Of a stretch of 64,000 nt of DNA, positions 45,701-56,930 are shown in pieces; position 1 is the first letter of the stretch; every line of letters starts with the position of its first letter. Under the pieces are notes generated by a model that saw nothing but the letters and a program-made list of their open reading frames with translations, did not search any database and was not told where the DNA came from. Location of the stretch: assembly GCF_900496995.4 (NCBI RefSeq), contig NC_044010.1, positions 4,216,001 to 4,280,000 of the forward strand, given 5' to 3'. This DNA is from Aquila chrysaetos chrysaetos (taxonomy: Eukaryota > Chordata > Aves > Accipitriformes > Accipitridae). A program made the translations under genes and the position numbers.

Positions 45701-47997
45701 CTTTCAAGATTAAGCCTGAAACCCTGCTCAAGGCAAAGGAGGCCAGGCTATCCTAGTCTCCTCAGTCTTCTCCATGCACCTGAACATTCACGTAGCCCTT
45801 CCCTGCGCTTGTTTCGGTTTGCAATCTGCTTTCTTGAAGGTGTATGACTGGAATTGTTCTCCATCTCACAGACGAGATTTCATCGGAACCTCGGGGCATT
45901 AATACCACCCTGCCTCTATGGAAAATACTTTGCCTGATATGGCTTAGAATAACATTTGCCCTTTTCTTTATTGCATCTCATTGGCAACTCATGCTTGTTC
46001 CACGTCTTCTCCTTCCACTTCCATTTGCCAGCTATAAGCTTTTCAGCAAGAGGCTGTTCACTCCTAGCAGGAGAGCTTGTACTTTGGGGAAACAGAAGGT
46101 GCAATTAAGAGTGTCATTCAGATCCTCCTGATTTTGCATCGTCAGATTTCCTCAACACTCCTACTTTGTGAGCAAAGATCCTTCATGAAAACAGATCCTG
46201 AGGATCACCTCTCATAGTCTATTTCACTGTTTCTCTTCCCTTCTCAGCACAACCCCTTTAACCTTTCCCATATTCCCTTTGCAGTTCTTGTGCCTCTATT
46301 TCTCCTCCCACATTTTATAATGTTCTTCTCAGATTCAGGGCATTTGTTTTCTTCTTACCCCAGCTTCTGCCCCTCGTACCCTCTCTTCTCTCCTATACCA
46401 CAGCCTTGGGTTTCAGCCAAGACACTAAAATTCAGAGTTAAGGGAATTCTCTTCCATCAGCTCTTTGCCGGTGAATTCCCTGGCACAAGAGTTCAGATCT
46501 CTAAGTGCCTCTTGTTTAAAACAGACACCCTGCCATCCTATATGAATCCAAGAGAGAGATGATTACAGAGTTTTGGCTCTACCCTTCGTTAATGCAAGCA
46601 CCGATTAAGTCTTGCCACTGCCAACCTAAAGGACTAAGTAGAAATTGTACAGAGATTTGTTCACGTCTTAATATTGTCCTTTGCTTATCCAAAGCTCTCC
46701 GTTCCCACCCCTGTAATTTCTGCCTGCTTGCTGATGTCTAATGTTCTCAGTTGCACCCATATTTGGTATACTAACACATACTAATGCCTTGTACAGAAGT
46801 CATTACTTATCAGCCTCTAAACTGAATGGTATATGACAGCTGAAAGGCAGTAAGGGGTGGGGAGAAACGAGGATCTAAACCACATCCCAGCTACATCTGA
46901 TTGCACAAATGCTTCTTCATTGCTTCAAGGTCAGGGTCAAGGTAGTCAGCTTAAATCTCCATTGTGGCTATTACCATTAATTCCCTCAGCCTGGTTCGGG
47001 AGCTTCTCATGCATGTGTCCTCAGAGGAGTTACCTTGTGGGACACCACAGCCATGATCAAGAAGAACCTTTGGCTCCTTGTCACTAATAAAAGCTGTCTT
47101 TGCTGAGTGGGTGATTACCAAGGTGAGCAGGGAAACTAAGGCGGCGTTTTTTTCAGTTTGGCAGCACTAGGTAGGCTAACTTTGCTACACTTACCACCAG
47201 CAGCAAGGTCCTGTTGGACTTAATGACTCCGACGATACCAAGGATAGACAGAGCAAAGAGTGCAAAGCCAACAAAGATGCCAATCCAGGCAGCAGCATAG
47301 ATGTCATCGTTTTCTGTGGCTTCCAGCAGAGGGTAGAGACCATGGGGATCGGACACAAAGAAGATGCACTCTGCTGTCAGGGCAATGCCGCACATCTGAG
47401 AAGGGCAAGTTCGGGAAATCCATTAGATTGAGCTTTCCCAAAGAAATAGCAGAGACAGAAAAAGACAGAGACTGCTTTCTTTTCATTCAACTTTCTGCCA
47501 AACAGGGGCTACTTAACTCCTCCTCTGCCCAACTCTACAATCTCTTGTATTGTGCCTTCACAGAAGAATTTCAGGCAAAACTCACCCAGCCTAGACCTGA
47601 GAGGTCAGGCTTAGGACTTGAGAATGTTAAGAAAGAATTAACAGAACCTTTCCCATGGAGGGAGGTGGCTGGAAAGGTGTTGGTCAGCAGCAAGGGCTCT
47701 TCCCCTAGAACTCATTCTCATAGGGTCTTGTGGATCAGCCCCTGATGTCCTCTCCCCACCCAACTGATCAGCTAGCACAGCTCTTCTTTACCCCTCCTCC
47801 CATGCTTTACTGGTTTATTTATGTGTGGACTTCACAAGTGAAGAGGGATTTCATGGCTGGGAGCTGCTGTTTTAAGAAGCATCATACTGGAAGGAAGCCT
47901 CCACCCATACTTGTCCCACTTCACTTACCCCAATGACCACATTTCCAAAGACTAATAGACCCTGCAAGATGCGTATGCCATCACCACTTTTTGCCAT
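42682..47997 (-). CDS. UPK1B: UPK1B, uroplakin-1b tetraspanin, complete (7 coding exons)
   Basis: Uroplakin-1b is a four-pass tetraspanin that pairs with uroplakin III in the asymmetric membrane plaques of urothelium and other stratified epithelia (family knowledge). Coding exons on the minus strand: 47997-47929, 47395-47195, 45645-45571, 44831-44709, 44408-44229, 43445-43362, 42732-42682. Every exon is a multiple of three, so all introns are phase 0. The product has 260 residues, the human length. Membrane segments lie at about 11-37, 59-81, 87-108 and 230-254. The large extracellular loop has CCG at 159-161, CC at 190-191, Cys205 and Cys218, and an N-glycosylation sequon at Asn130 (NKS). 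The signature GPMNTQAWGVAWFGFAILCW identifies UPK1B rather than UPK1A. The ATG at 47997 has A at -3 and G at +4. No frameshift or lost cysteine was seen. Confidence 0.96.
43362..43445 (-). CDS. UPK1B: UPK1B coding exon 6 (TM4 start)
   Basis: Acceptor GTCTTACAG, donor GTGAGT. Encodes residues 217-244: GCYDAISGPMNTQAWGV then AWFGFAILCWT. Cys218 is the last loop cysteine. Confidence 0.95.
44229..44408 (-). CDS. UPK1B: UPK1B coding exon 5 (large loop, CCG motif)
   Basis: Acceptor TTGCTCCGCAG, donor GTAAGA. Encodes residues 157-216: KHCCGVRGPSDWQEYASAF, FPWPRNCCVMD, and DACKLGVPGYYNSN. It carries five of the loop cysteines. The exon and its upstream flank are strikingly CpG-rich compared with the other exons. 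Confidence 0.96.
44709..44831 (-). CDS. UPK1B: UPK1B coding exon 4 (large loop, glycosylation site)
   Basis: Acceptor TCCCTGTAG, donor GTAATA. Encodes residues 116-156: LTPNLFLKQMLERYNKSDTD, then NNNDKWMAEGVTKTWDELML and Q. Asn130 sits in an N-K-S sequon, corresponding to the glycosylated loop region in mammals. Confidence 0.95.
45571..45645 (-). CDS. UPK1B: UPK1B coding exon 3 (TM3)
   Basis: Acceptor TCTCCCACAG, donor GTGAGT. Encodes residues 91-115, YIILMLITYAFEMASCITAA then TQRDF, the third membrane helix and the start of the large loop. Confidence 0.95.
47195..47395 (-). CDS. UPK1B: UPK1B coding exon 2 (TM1 end, small loop, TM2)
   Basis: Acceptor CTTCTCAG, donor GTAAGT. Encodes residues 24-90, including MCGIALTAECIFFVSD, LEATENDDIYAAAWIGIFVG and LGIVGVIKSNRTLLLV. 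Very close to human UPK1B. Confidence 0.96.
47929..47997 (-). CDS. UPK1B: UPK1B coding exon 1 (start, TM1)
   Basis: ATG at 47997-47995, in the context AAAGATGG. Encodes MAKSGDGIRILQGLLVFGNV then VIG, the N-terminus and most of the first membrane helix. The donor is GTAAGT. The acceptor of this exon is at 48017/48016, leaving 19 bases of 5' UTR. Confidence 0.95.
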
Positions 47998-48016
47998 CTT
48001 TAATTCTTCATGCAAC
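47998..48016 (-). other. UPK1B: UPK1B 5' UTR part with 3-codon uORF
   Basis: A TTTTTCCCAG acceptor opens this exon at 48016. The leader GTTGCATGAAGAATTAAAG contains an upstream ATG-AAG-AAT-TAA at 48011-48000, ending two bases before the main ATG. The upstream ATG has a poor context (T at -3), so leaky scanning is likely. Confidence 0.75.
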
Positions 48017-51000
48017 CTGGGAAAAACCAAAGACAGTCTTTAGTTAGACCAGTACAGTAGGCTTCACTCAGAAATAGAAACTATCCCCGAGGGGAAGGAT
48101 AGATGGAACCTGCCAGCCTGACTGTACACCTCCCACCCCTTGCTTCATAGTCATTGCAGAGGAAAACTTCCCCAGGTGTGACGCTGGTAACTTAAACTCC
48201 CCCTGATACTTGAGCTACAGAAGATCGGGACCACTCTGGGGCAGTCAGTGTCTTTGGCTCCCTTTCGGGTAGGGTTTTCACCATCGCAACAGCACCCATG
48301 CAAACCTCAGCTCATGGTGTTGTATTTCCAGCTGGCTAGAAACACCAGCTACACCCAGATGGACAGGGGAGAAGTTCGGTGCCCTCACCTCGCTCCTCTT
48401 CCAAAGGAGCCAGCTCTACCCCAGGGTATGCTATCCACCCCACTGGCTGTTTTATTTTGGCCAGCACTGCCACGGGACCGAACTGGCAACCACGGCGCTT
48501 TAGCTGTATCCCACACACATACCCATGGCACGTGGCTTGGCAGCACCTTGCTAAGGGCAGCCCCGTCTCCCACCCATGCCGAGAACTGGATCTGGGACCC
48601 CAGTTCCCGGTCAGGTGCGAGAGAGGGAGAGAGCAGCTCAGGCTGCAGCTGGCTCATGGGAGCCGGGCCAGATAGCATTCCCACCAAATTCCTGAGAGCA
48701 CAATATCCTGCAGGCTGGGGCCAGGCACCCTGCATCAAATTCACCCCCTTCCAGAGAGAGCGGCATAAAGGCAGTAGTCAGAGGTAGGAGACCTCTTGGA
48801 GAAACAAGCCCAGATGCCAGCGCCAACCAAGTCCTTCTTTCAAAGGGACGGAGCGCATGTGTGCATGGAGAGGGGGAGGGAAAAAACCCCCAACCCTAAG
48901 ACAGCTGCATTTGCCAGGTGGTTAAGAAAATATAAGCCATGAAAGAAGGGCTGAAGTGGGTCCAACTTGAGCAGACAACAGGAAAAGCAGCTCGAACACC
49001 CCTCTTCTGCCAGAGTACCTGCGCTAGTGCCTTCTCTTGCCGGGGTTGCTGACTCAGGGATTCTTCAAAGAAGCTGTTGGAAAATAAGAGCAGACACAGC
49101 TGTCAAGGAAGGGGAGTTTCCTGAGGAACAGAGCATTGTGGGACCTCTCTAACAATGCCACCTTCAGCCTCCCCAGCAGCTGCCCTTTTAGGGTAGGCAG
49201 GACTTCCAACAATGACAGAGGAAACCCAGAATTTCCTATCACCCTTTCTGCAGTGGTTTGAGGGTTAGGCATGGAGCGATCTCCAGTGTTTTCACCATTA
49301 TACCAGCAGCAGAGCACGTAAGTATTTTCTCATGAGAGCGTGAGTGGGGATGGTCATTATATCCAAGGTGAGAAGCCATTTTTATTCCCATATTTTTATT
49401 TATACCTGAAGCTGTATGGCTCTGTATTGGAAAATGGCAAGCTCATGAGGTCAACCTGAAGCTCTGTCCCTGCCAAACTTGTTGACCAGCCAGGATGCCC
49501 AGGGGGGCCACATAAAACTCTCTTGCAGGTCAAATCTGGGTCTGGGCAATGTTTGGCCACATGTGGTCTACAATACAACGCTACAGAGTCTGCCAAATCT
49601 GAGACAGACGCTGGTCTTCTACTCATCTGAAAGCTGGAGAGACCACTGCCTGGCTCATGGATCTTTGTGCTGCAAACTCCAGAGATTTTCGAAAAGCCTT
49701 TAGTTATTGCCATCTAAGAGACATCACAAGTCAGGGGGCAGTCCAAAAAGCAAGGAAATCTTCCCTGCTCAAATGCAGGCACATGAACTCTGACTGCTAC
49801 ACGGAAAAGCAGGTCTGCTCCAGCTACCATGTAGATAGCAGTGCTGAGTGTGCCATGTGGCTAGCATGACAGATCATACCAAGTGCGATTAACAAAGTCG
49901 CAACCCTTTTCTTTACATTGCAGGAATCTCTTTCTCCCTCCCTTTCTTTCCTACAGACCCCCCTGCAGTGTAACGACAGCACTCACACCTCGTACGTGGG
50001 CTGCCCACCCAGCCCACGTGCTTGCCTCCCCACAAGCTGGCTTTCTTCTCCTCCCTGGCAGGCAGGACCTGCCTCGCTCTTGCCTCTCCTTAGGCAGGTC
50101 TTACTGCAGTCACGGCAGTCCAAGCAAGCAAACCTCTTCTCCTGCAGCAAGCCCATCTCCTAGGCTACTGTAGCTGGGAGGAAAGCTGGACACGGTCGCC
50201 ACCACACAGATATCAACTGGAGAGTGGCAAGCTTCTACGCAACCTAAGGCTTTCCAGTACCCTACGTAAGTCCAATGGGATTGCGGGGCGGAGGGAAGCA
50301 GAGAGACCGGGAAGAGGAAAAGCGAAGGAAGAGCCTTTACTGTAGACCTAAAAATAAACACTGTAATGATGTTGCCATATGAATTCTCCCTCTGCCTCCA
50401 AGGAATCCGTTTCTCGGTGTCCGCTTTGTTCCCTTGTGCCGCATGTGGCAACCCCTTGTCTGGCTCCTTCTCCATTGTAAAGGGTCTAGTACCGGCACCA
50501 CAGCTGAGACACTGGGGAGGTGCTCCAAGGCCATGACGACAGCTAGCCATCTGGAGACCTGACCCTCCAACACACCCCAGAGGAGAAGCCGGGGGGGGGA
50601 TCTGGGGCTTTCCACCTTCTGCCTGCTCCTCACGCCCCAGAGGTAAGCTGGGTTAAGCAAGAACAGCTTGCACAGCACTTGGCGCAAGTGCATGACTACG
50701 GAGGCATGAGGCAAACCTTGGCCGGCTTGCCCGAGGCAAGCTGCATGCAGGTATGACTCACAACCGCCCTCGGGTTCTTCTTCCCAGCCCCCAGAGAGAC
50801 AGACGCCAGCAGCTCCTGCCTGCGGACACAAATCAGTTTGGAGGCAGAGGAGCCTTCTTTGCGGGCTGGTTAAGATTAGTTTTATGACCCAAATACAGTT
50901 TCCTGGGGCTTCAGGGAAACCCCTGAGGAAACCGGAGCTTCAGCTGCAACCGTTATCCAAAATCTCCACACGAGAGGGTGGCCAGGTCCTGGGATTTCAG

Positions 51001-53350
51001 CCTTGAGCTTGGATGGACCTGGTGTTCCTCAGCACATCCCGGGCACCTTGCAATTTACCCGTGACCCATCTAGGTCCCAGGTACTCAATTATCACTACCA
51101 CAGACTTTGCTCTGTGCTCCAAGCAGCTTTGGAAAGGTGTCTGTTGCTCCCGTTGTACTACAAAAACCTATGCCCCTCCTGAAGCACATCTTTCTTCCTC
51201 TTCTTTATGCCCTGGTCACAACCCAGACTGCAACTTCTCCCCCCTCACACCCCCAAAACACTCCTGACACTCATGGGGAGCCTGTCAGTGCCCAAGAGCA
51301 GTGGTAGCGCTGCCTCCCTTTATTCCTCCACAAGTTGCAGACGGATCTGTTATTTCCATGCCCTTGGAGCTTTCTTGACCTGTCCTCCCTTGCTCTACTC
51401 ACAGGGACTCTACGAGACCTGCAGCACAACTGTGGGAGCCGAAAACGAAGCTCCTTTCCGCAGAGGCTGGCTTCTGCCCTTGTATTTTAGGTGACAACCC
51501 CATGGAGGCTTTCAAAGGAAGCCCTGCTGGCAGCAGTTCCTGGAGTCAAGCAGGATTCAGTCTCGGTTGTGCATCCCTCACACACATTGGGCTGGTTGGT
51601 CTTCTGAAATCTCCACACCCCCTCTTTCTATAGATTGGGACAGGATTTCAGTAGCCTGACAGATGAATGCCCCCTGCTTAGTCTGGTCCTACTCCATCTC
51701 TAGCCAAAAAAGCCAATGAATAAGAATTGGTTTGGCATCGCCCCATGCAGAAGCGGGTCGCATTTTGATTGCCTCGCATTTCGTGCCAGATGTCGTGGTG
51801 GAGTCACGGCACTGTGACCAAGGGATATCCAAAAACACCCCTGTGAGCATCATTTGTTTCTACACCCCGCTCTTGGAGGTCTCTCACCATGGCAGCGGGG
51901 CTTCACCTCACCCCTTACTAACCCCCTTTCCTTCAGCATCCCCGTGCAGGTCATTGCACTCTCACGGCGTAAGAAGGCAGAGACAAGGGACGCATTTTTT
52001 TTATTACTCATGGGCTCCACACACCTTGGCCGAAGGGCTCCGCGCCGCTCGAGCGCAACTAAACAAACCCAGCCCTTCAACGGCAGAAACCTGGTTTTTA
52101 CTCGTACCCCCTCCGGTGCAGAAGCCCGGGCTCCACACCTCGTGCTCCCCTGGTCCTGGTTGGAGATCACGTCTCTACAGGCAGGAGCGAGGTGCCCAGC
52201 CTGGGGCTGGGGCGCTGACGGAGGGAAGCCACTGGGGTGGAACCGCTGCCGGAGGCGCCGGTGCCGGTGCCGGTGCCGGTGCCGGTGCCGTGGGAAGCCT
52301 CCGCGAGCCATAGACCTGCCTGCACCCTGACCTGCTGCGGGCTCTGATGCATGAAAGTTTGAGGGGCCAGACAGCAATAAACCTACTTTTTTTTTTTTTT
52401 CTCAATTGGTTAGCAGAAAATTTAGACCCTAAGGGGCTTAAACAGAAGGTAGTTTCCAAGTGCTTGGGACATCTTCAGAGTTTTAAGAGGATGCAATTAA
52501 ATATGTTATCGATGAGTTGCTTGGACTCTGCTCTAAGCAGCCAAACGCTTTACAAGTGTCAATTCGTTGTTTACTTATTTTAAAGCAAACACCTCCAGCG
52601 CACACAAAACCACACAGTCCTCCTGCCCCGCTGGACTTCCCCCATCGCTCCACCTGCCCCAAAATGCAGCCGCCTCCGACAGAGAACAGCTTGTGCTCCA
52701 GGAGTCAACCACACTCAGAAAAGGAAGACACAGCCGGTTATTTCATGCTACCAGGGGAGAAAAATAAAGCAAAAACAAAGCTCAGCATCAAGCAGGGGTC
52801 AGAGACTAATTAAGTTTCCTTTCGAGAGAGATTGCTATGAAATGAAGCCTGTGTGAACAGCGGAGTGGCTGGTAAATCATCATCAAGCATAATTACCTCG
52901 GAAATAGAGCTGGGAGGTAGGTTTTTCCTCTCTCCCTCATTAGTTCAGCACAGCCAAAACACGGGGTTTTTTTTTTTCCTTTCCCAGTTTCACAAGTGAG
53001 GGGGAATTACAGGATTCATCTTTCTCGGCAATAATTTTTCTTTTTTTTACACTCAGATATATTTGCAACAGATTTAATTTTTCCATTCCCTCCTCCCCAG
53101 TCTTTAGGAGAAAAAATATGAAACAAATTTAAACAGCCATAGAGAAGACACAGCCTGAGGTAGGAAAAATGAAATACTTAATAATCTTCTGCAGTTAACC
53201 TCACCCAGGTACCAGACTCCCACATACTAAACACAGCCCAGGGACTAAAATAAAAACCATTACACATAAAAGCTTCCTTTTCTCCTAACAGATACTTATT
53301 GCTCATGTGCCTCATTAAGAGGAAGACGATGACCGAAGCAAGGCACTCAC
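48017..53350 (-). other. UPK1B: UPK1B 5' intron (predicted)
   Basis: A 5.3 kb stretch between the predicted non-coding exon 1 donor and the first coding exon acceptor. It contains a GC-rich hexamer minisatellite (52257-52289) and a T run near 52388-52401. No coding exon is recognised on either strand. Confidence 0.55.
52257..52289. repeat. GCCGGT hexamer minisatellite
   Basis: Five exact GCCGGT units and a partial sixth, in a GC-rich part of the predicted UPK1B 5' intron. Confidence 0.9.
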
Positions 53351-53410
53351 CCCTCACTTCTCGTGATGCTTCCCAGAAGAAATCCTGACCACCTGCAAAG
53401 CCGAAAAAAG
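53351..53410 (-). other. UPK1B: UPK1B non-coding exon 1 (predicted)
   Basis: On the minus strand, a donor GTGAGTGCC begins at 53350. It follows about 60 bases without an ATG, and a TATA-like TTTAAA sits about 30 bases before the predicted start. Mammalian UPK1B also has a separate 5' untranslated exon. Prediction from signals only. Confidence 0.5.
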
Positions 53411-53480
53411 TCCCTTTCTCCCACCTCTGCTGGGCTTTAAAGAGCCCAGGTTGCTTGAGGAAAGTGCTGCGTGATTGGTA
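53411..53480 (-). promoter_or_regulatory. UPK1B: Candidate UPK1B core promoter
   Basis: On the minus strand there is a TTTAAA box (53436-53441) and an inverted CCAAT box (ATTGG on the plus strand, about 53473-53477) at a suitable distance from the predicted start near 53406-53411. A consensus AP-1 site TGACTCA at 53651-53657 lies about 245 bases upstream. The region is not a CpG island, consistent with a tissue-restricted TATA-type promoter. Confidence 0.45.
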
Positions 53481-56329
53481 GGGTGCCCATCACATGAGGA
53501 AAACTTTTTTTTCTAGCCAAACCTGTTCCTCGGTCCTCCTGGGACCAGAGGGTGTCTCTGTGACTCTTAGATCGTATCGGAATGCAGTTGTGCTGAAAAC
53601 ACAAAGCTTTAAAGAATTTCTATTATTATACTCTCGAAAGGGTGGATGAATGACTCACTTGTACGAGATACTTGAACTTTAAAGAGGATGGGCAAGTTGG
53701 AAGGATGTAAGTATAAATATTAGGATTGCTGGACTGCTGTTTGAACATGAGTGTAAGAAGAATGTACTGACTAGAAAAAGAGGGTAAATGAATTTTAATG
53801 TTTTCATTTAATTACATTGCATGGGGAAAATCCAGTGGTTTGGGTTGGATCCGTTTTCATTTTATTTAGCTTGGGATTTTTTTGGAAACAGAAGTGTAGG
53901 TGTTGGCTACTCTGCAAGACGCTGCGGATAACATGAAAAGTGGGGAGACTTTTGTATTTCCTTGGGCCCTCTAGATTTTTAACAAATTCAGTCTTATTAA
54001 GACTGAGCAAAGTCAAGCAGGGACATATCTATTAATTGGCCTGTGATGAACCGAGAGGGGCTGAGGAGCACAGCAGAAAAGGAATGTCTCTCACCTTCTT
54101 CTCCCTCACCCATTCCAGTACAAGTCTGCCAAAAGTCGGGATTCCTGTTACTGGAGACTGGAGCAAGTCTCTGGCAAAAGCGCAAGTGCTTGTGCTTGGT
54201 GTTCTTCATCTGCTGGTGCAAAAACCAGTCACAGGAATAACGGGCTTGGGAAGGGTGATGGGAACTACATGTTTTTAGAGCCCTTCACAAGTCAAAAGCG
54301 AACATCAAAAGAATATATATATATATCTCTTTGGTAGCCATCTTTGCAAATATCTTGTGGGAAATTAGTGAGAACTGCAATACCTCTGATGTTTTGTGCA
54401 TCCCCTTGGTACTTGGAGACAACTGAAGAGAGATCCAGCATTCCCATGTCATCCTCATCACATTTCACCCTGAGGAAAGGACAGTGCTTTTGGCATTTCC
54501 AGCTCCATGAGTTATGACAGCGATAAGCAAAAGAAGACCCAGGCTTTGCAGCCAGCCTGATCTAGTAGACAGGGACAAGACATTTGTCACTTGGCTGCTC
54601 AAGAGTAGGGATGCAGATTTGTCTGGACCTAAATAACTCTTAGCTGCTTGCCCATTATTTGTGCTCCCTGCACCAGGTGAAGCCTGCCCAATCTTTCGGC
54701 AGTGCTGGGGGGACCAATGCGTTTCGTGCTGACTGGTGTGCTGGGGTTTAGGAACCAGGCTCCCATCATCGCTGCCGGAGATTGAGAACAGCTGGTGGCG
54801 GGGATAAGCAGCGCATCTCCTGAGTGTCACAGCCTGGCAAGACACGGGGCAGTGGTTAGGCACAAGCCCTGCCGTGGTAGCATGCTCCACCACGTCCCAC
54901 CCGGGAGGAGAGAAGAGGCAGCGAGCGTGGAAATGCTAATTTGGAAAAAGAAGATGAGGAAAGAGGAGAGAGGGAAGGGGAAGCTGGTAGTGAAGTTGGT
55001 AGACTTACCAGTCACCAGCACTGAGAGCGGCTGTTGGGAGAGAGAGCACTGGTGCGGCTGAGCTCTTGCTGCTCAGTAGCCCTGTCCGGGAAGCTGCAAA
55101 AAGGTGTTAGCGTGATCCTTGTTTGGGCTGGAAGAGTGGGTAAGGCTGGGGAGGGTGGTGGTCAGTCCTAAGCTGCCATCACCATTTGGCTGCTCACAGC
55201 TCGTTGTTAATCTGGGTTAGCAGGTAAGAATATTTTTGGTGAAACCTGGAGAGAAATGTGGTATTGGGAAGGAGAGAGTTGGGATGGGGGTTTTGTTTGT
55301 TTGCACTTTTTTTGGTGTGTGTTAATCAGGTCAGACTATGAGTTTCTACAGAGACCTTGCCTGAGCAAGGGCGTGCAATGGGGCTGACGAACCGTGCGGT
55401 GGGAACTTCCAGTGGGGTGCCTGCAGCTGCTTTAGCCTCCCCTGTGGGTCTGCGCCTGCGCTGGCGTGCTGCAGATGAGAACACGCCAACACTTCTATAT
55501 AGCCAGACCCAGACATTTGTGTAAGCTCTTGCACTTGGTCAATGCTACAGACCCACGAGTGCACACACCTCCTCACAGAGCCATACGTACGCACACGTAT
55601 ATGTACACGTACAGATCTACACACCTCACATGCATATGCTTTCCGCAGGTGTATCCAGACACAGGTCCACATACTGTTGTGTATGGGTGAAAGGCAAAGT
55701 GCTGGCTTGGGAGTGAAGACACACTGCGATTTGGGGTTTCATTTGGAGACACAGTCAGATGCTGAGGCCACAGCCTGGCCCATTTTCACATGGAGGTGGA
55801 AAAGGAAATTTCTCAGGAGATCTATAACTTGACTATGGCAAACGTGCTCTGTGGGTTACAGGGCAATGTAAGAACATGCCTGTCACAAAGTGTGCCGTGG
55901 CTTTTCAAAATAGACATGGGAGGGATGCTGGAGGATGCCTGAAGAGAGAATAAAGGTGCTGAAAAGGGCTGATTAGATGCTGTAGGTAATTCCAATCAGC
56001 TGGCTTTGCTCCTAACCTCTGAGAATACCCTTTCACATTCCTGCATCCTTTGAATTTCCTTTCTTCATAGCATGGAAATAGCGATTTAAGACAGAGTGCG
56101 TGAGAGGGAAGAATTAGGGAGGGAGAGAGGGAGAGAGCACACAGGGAGGAAAGGCGGTTACGGCCAAAGCAGCAAGGTCCCAGGAGTGATTTCTGTGACC
56201 GCCTCGTGCCAGCATCACGAAGGAACCACTCCCGTCCACGAACAGGAGGCTCCTAACGGCATTTGCAACACTGCATGGGAAGATCAGATCTCCCGGTTAA
56301 GGGCGAGAGCTCAGGAAATCCCACATCCC
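53481..56329. other. UPK1B upstream flank, no gene recognised
   Basis: No exon could be supported. It includes an AP-1 consensus (53651-53657), a short TA run (54313-54326), a purine/pyrimidine-alternating CA/TA-rich stretch (about 55558-55640) and a GA-rich stretch (about 56096-56142). Confidence 0.6.
54313..54326. repeat. Short AT dinucleotide run
   Basis: Seven AT units in the flank upstream of UPK1B. Confidence 0.85.
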
Positions 56330-56930
56330 CAGCAGTGCGGCCGCAGCGTTGGCTGAGCCCGTGCACAGGTTCAGCTTGGCACACACCGCCTGTGTGTCCC
56401 AGGGACGGGGTTTTTTTTGATGATCGTCCCTCCAGCGCACGGCAGCAGCGGGAATGAAGCCGAGCATCCTTGCCGCAGCGCGCTGCGAAGGCGCTGCCCG
56501 TGAGCGGAGGGGCCGTCGCCTTTCCCGGCAGAATCCCCACCTCACCGGCTGGGTCAGCGACCTCCCCTTGAGGGCACCACCGCCAGCTGCCCCAGCCCCA
56601 ATTCCTGCCACCCGGCTTTACTCCCGCGTTCCCGGGAATGCCGCGAACAGCTGCTTCCCGCTCCGCGGTTCGACCTTCCTTCCCTCGGCCAGATTTGGGT
56701 TTGAGGCTCGCGCCTGCCGCCCAAGCCCTCCACGTGCCGTGGCCGGGAGCCAGATCCTCCCCAGAGGAGAAGGGAATTCCTCACGGCTGCCTCCTCTCCC
56801 GTCTCCGTGCGTCCCCACGGGGGGCGAGGACGCGGGGCCGTGGGGGACAGAAATCCGCCGGGCCCCTCGGGTTTGCAGCTGGCCTGGCCTCCCGCCAGCC
56901 TTGCCTCCTGCCTCCCCAGCCGGGTCGTGG
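56330..56930. promoter_or_regulatory. CpG island, candidate promoter of unidentified gene
   Basis: About 600 bases with dense CpG, including GCGGCCGC at about 56336 and many GCCG/CGCG clusters, in contrast to the CpG-poor flanks. Open frames run through it on both strands (for example 188 codons on + and 145 on -), but they are Pro/Arg/Ala/Gly-rich as expected from composition, and I recognise no protein. It could be the 5' end of a neighbouring gene, an alternative start for UPK1B, or an orphan island. Confidence 0.55.

Larger units (their letters stand above)
42733..47928 (-). other. UPK1B: UPK1B introns between coding exons
   Basis: Introns at 42733-43361, 43446-44228, 44409-44708, 44832-45570, 45646-47194 and 47396-47928, of 300 to 1549 bases. 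All are GT-AG and phase 0. I see no repeats or nested genes in them. Confidence 0.9.
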
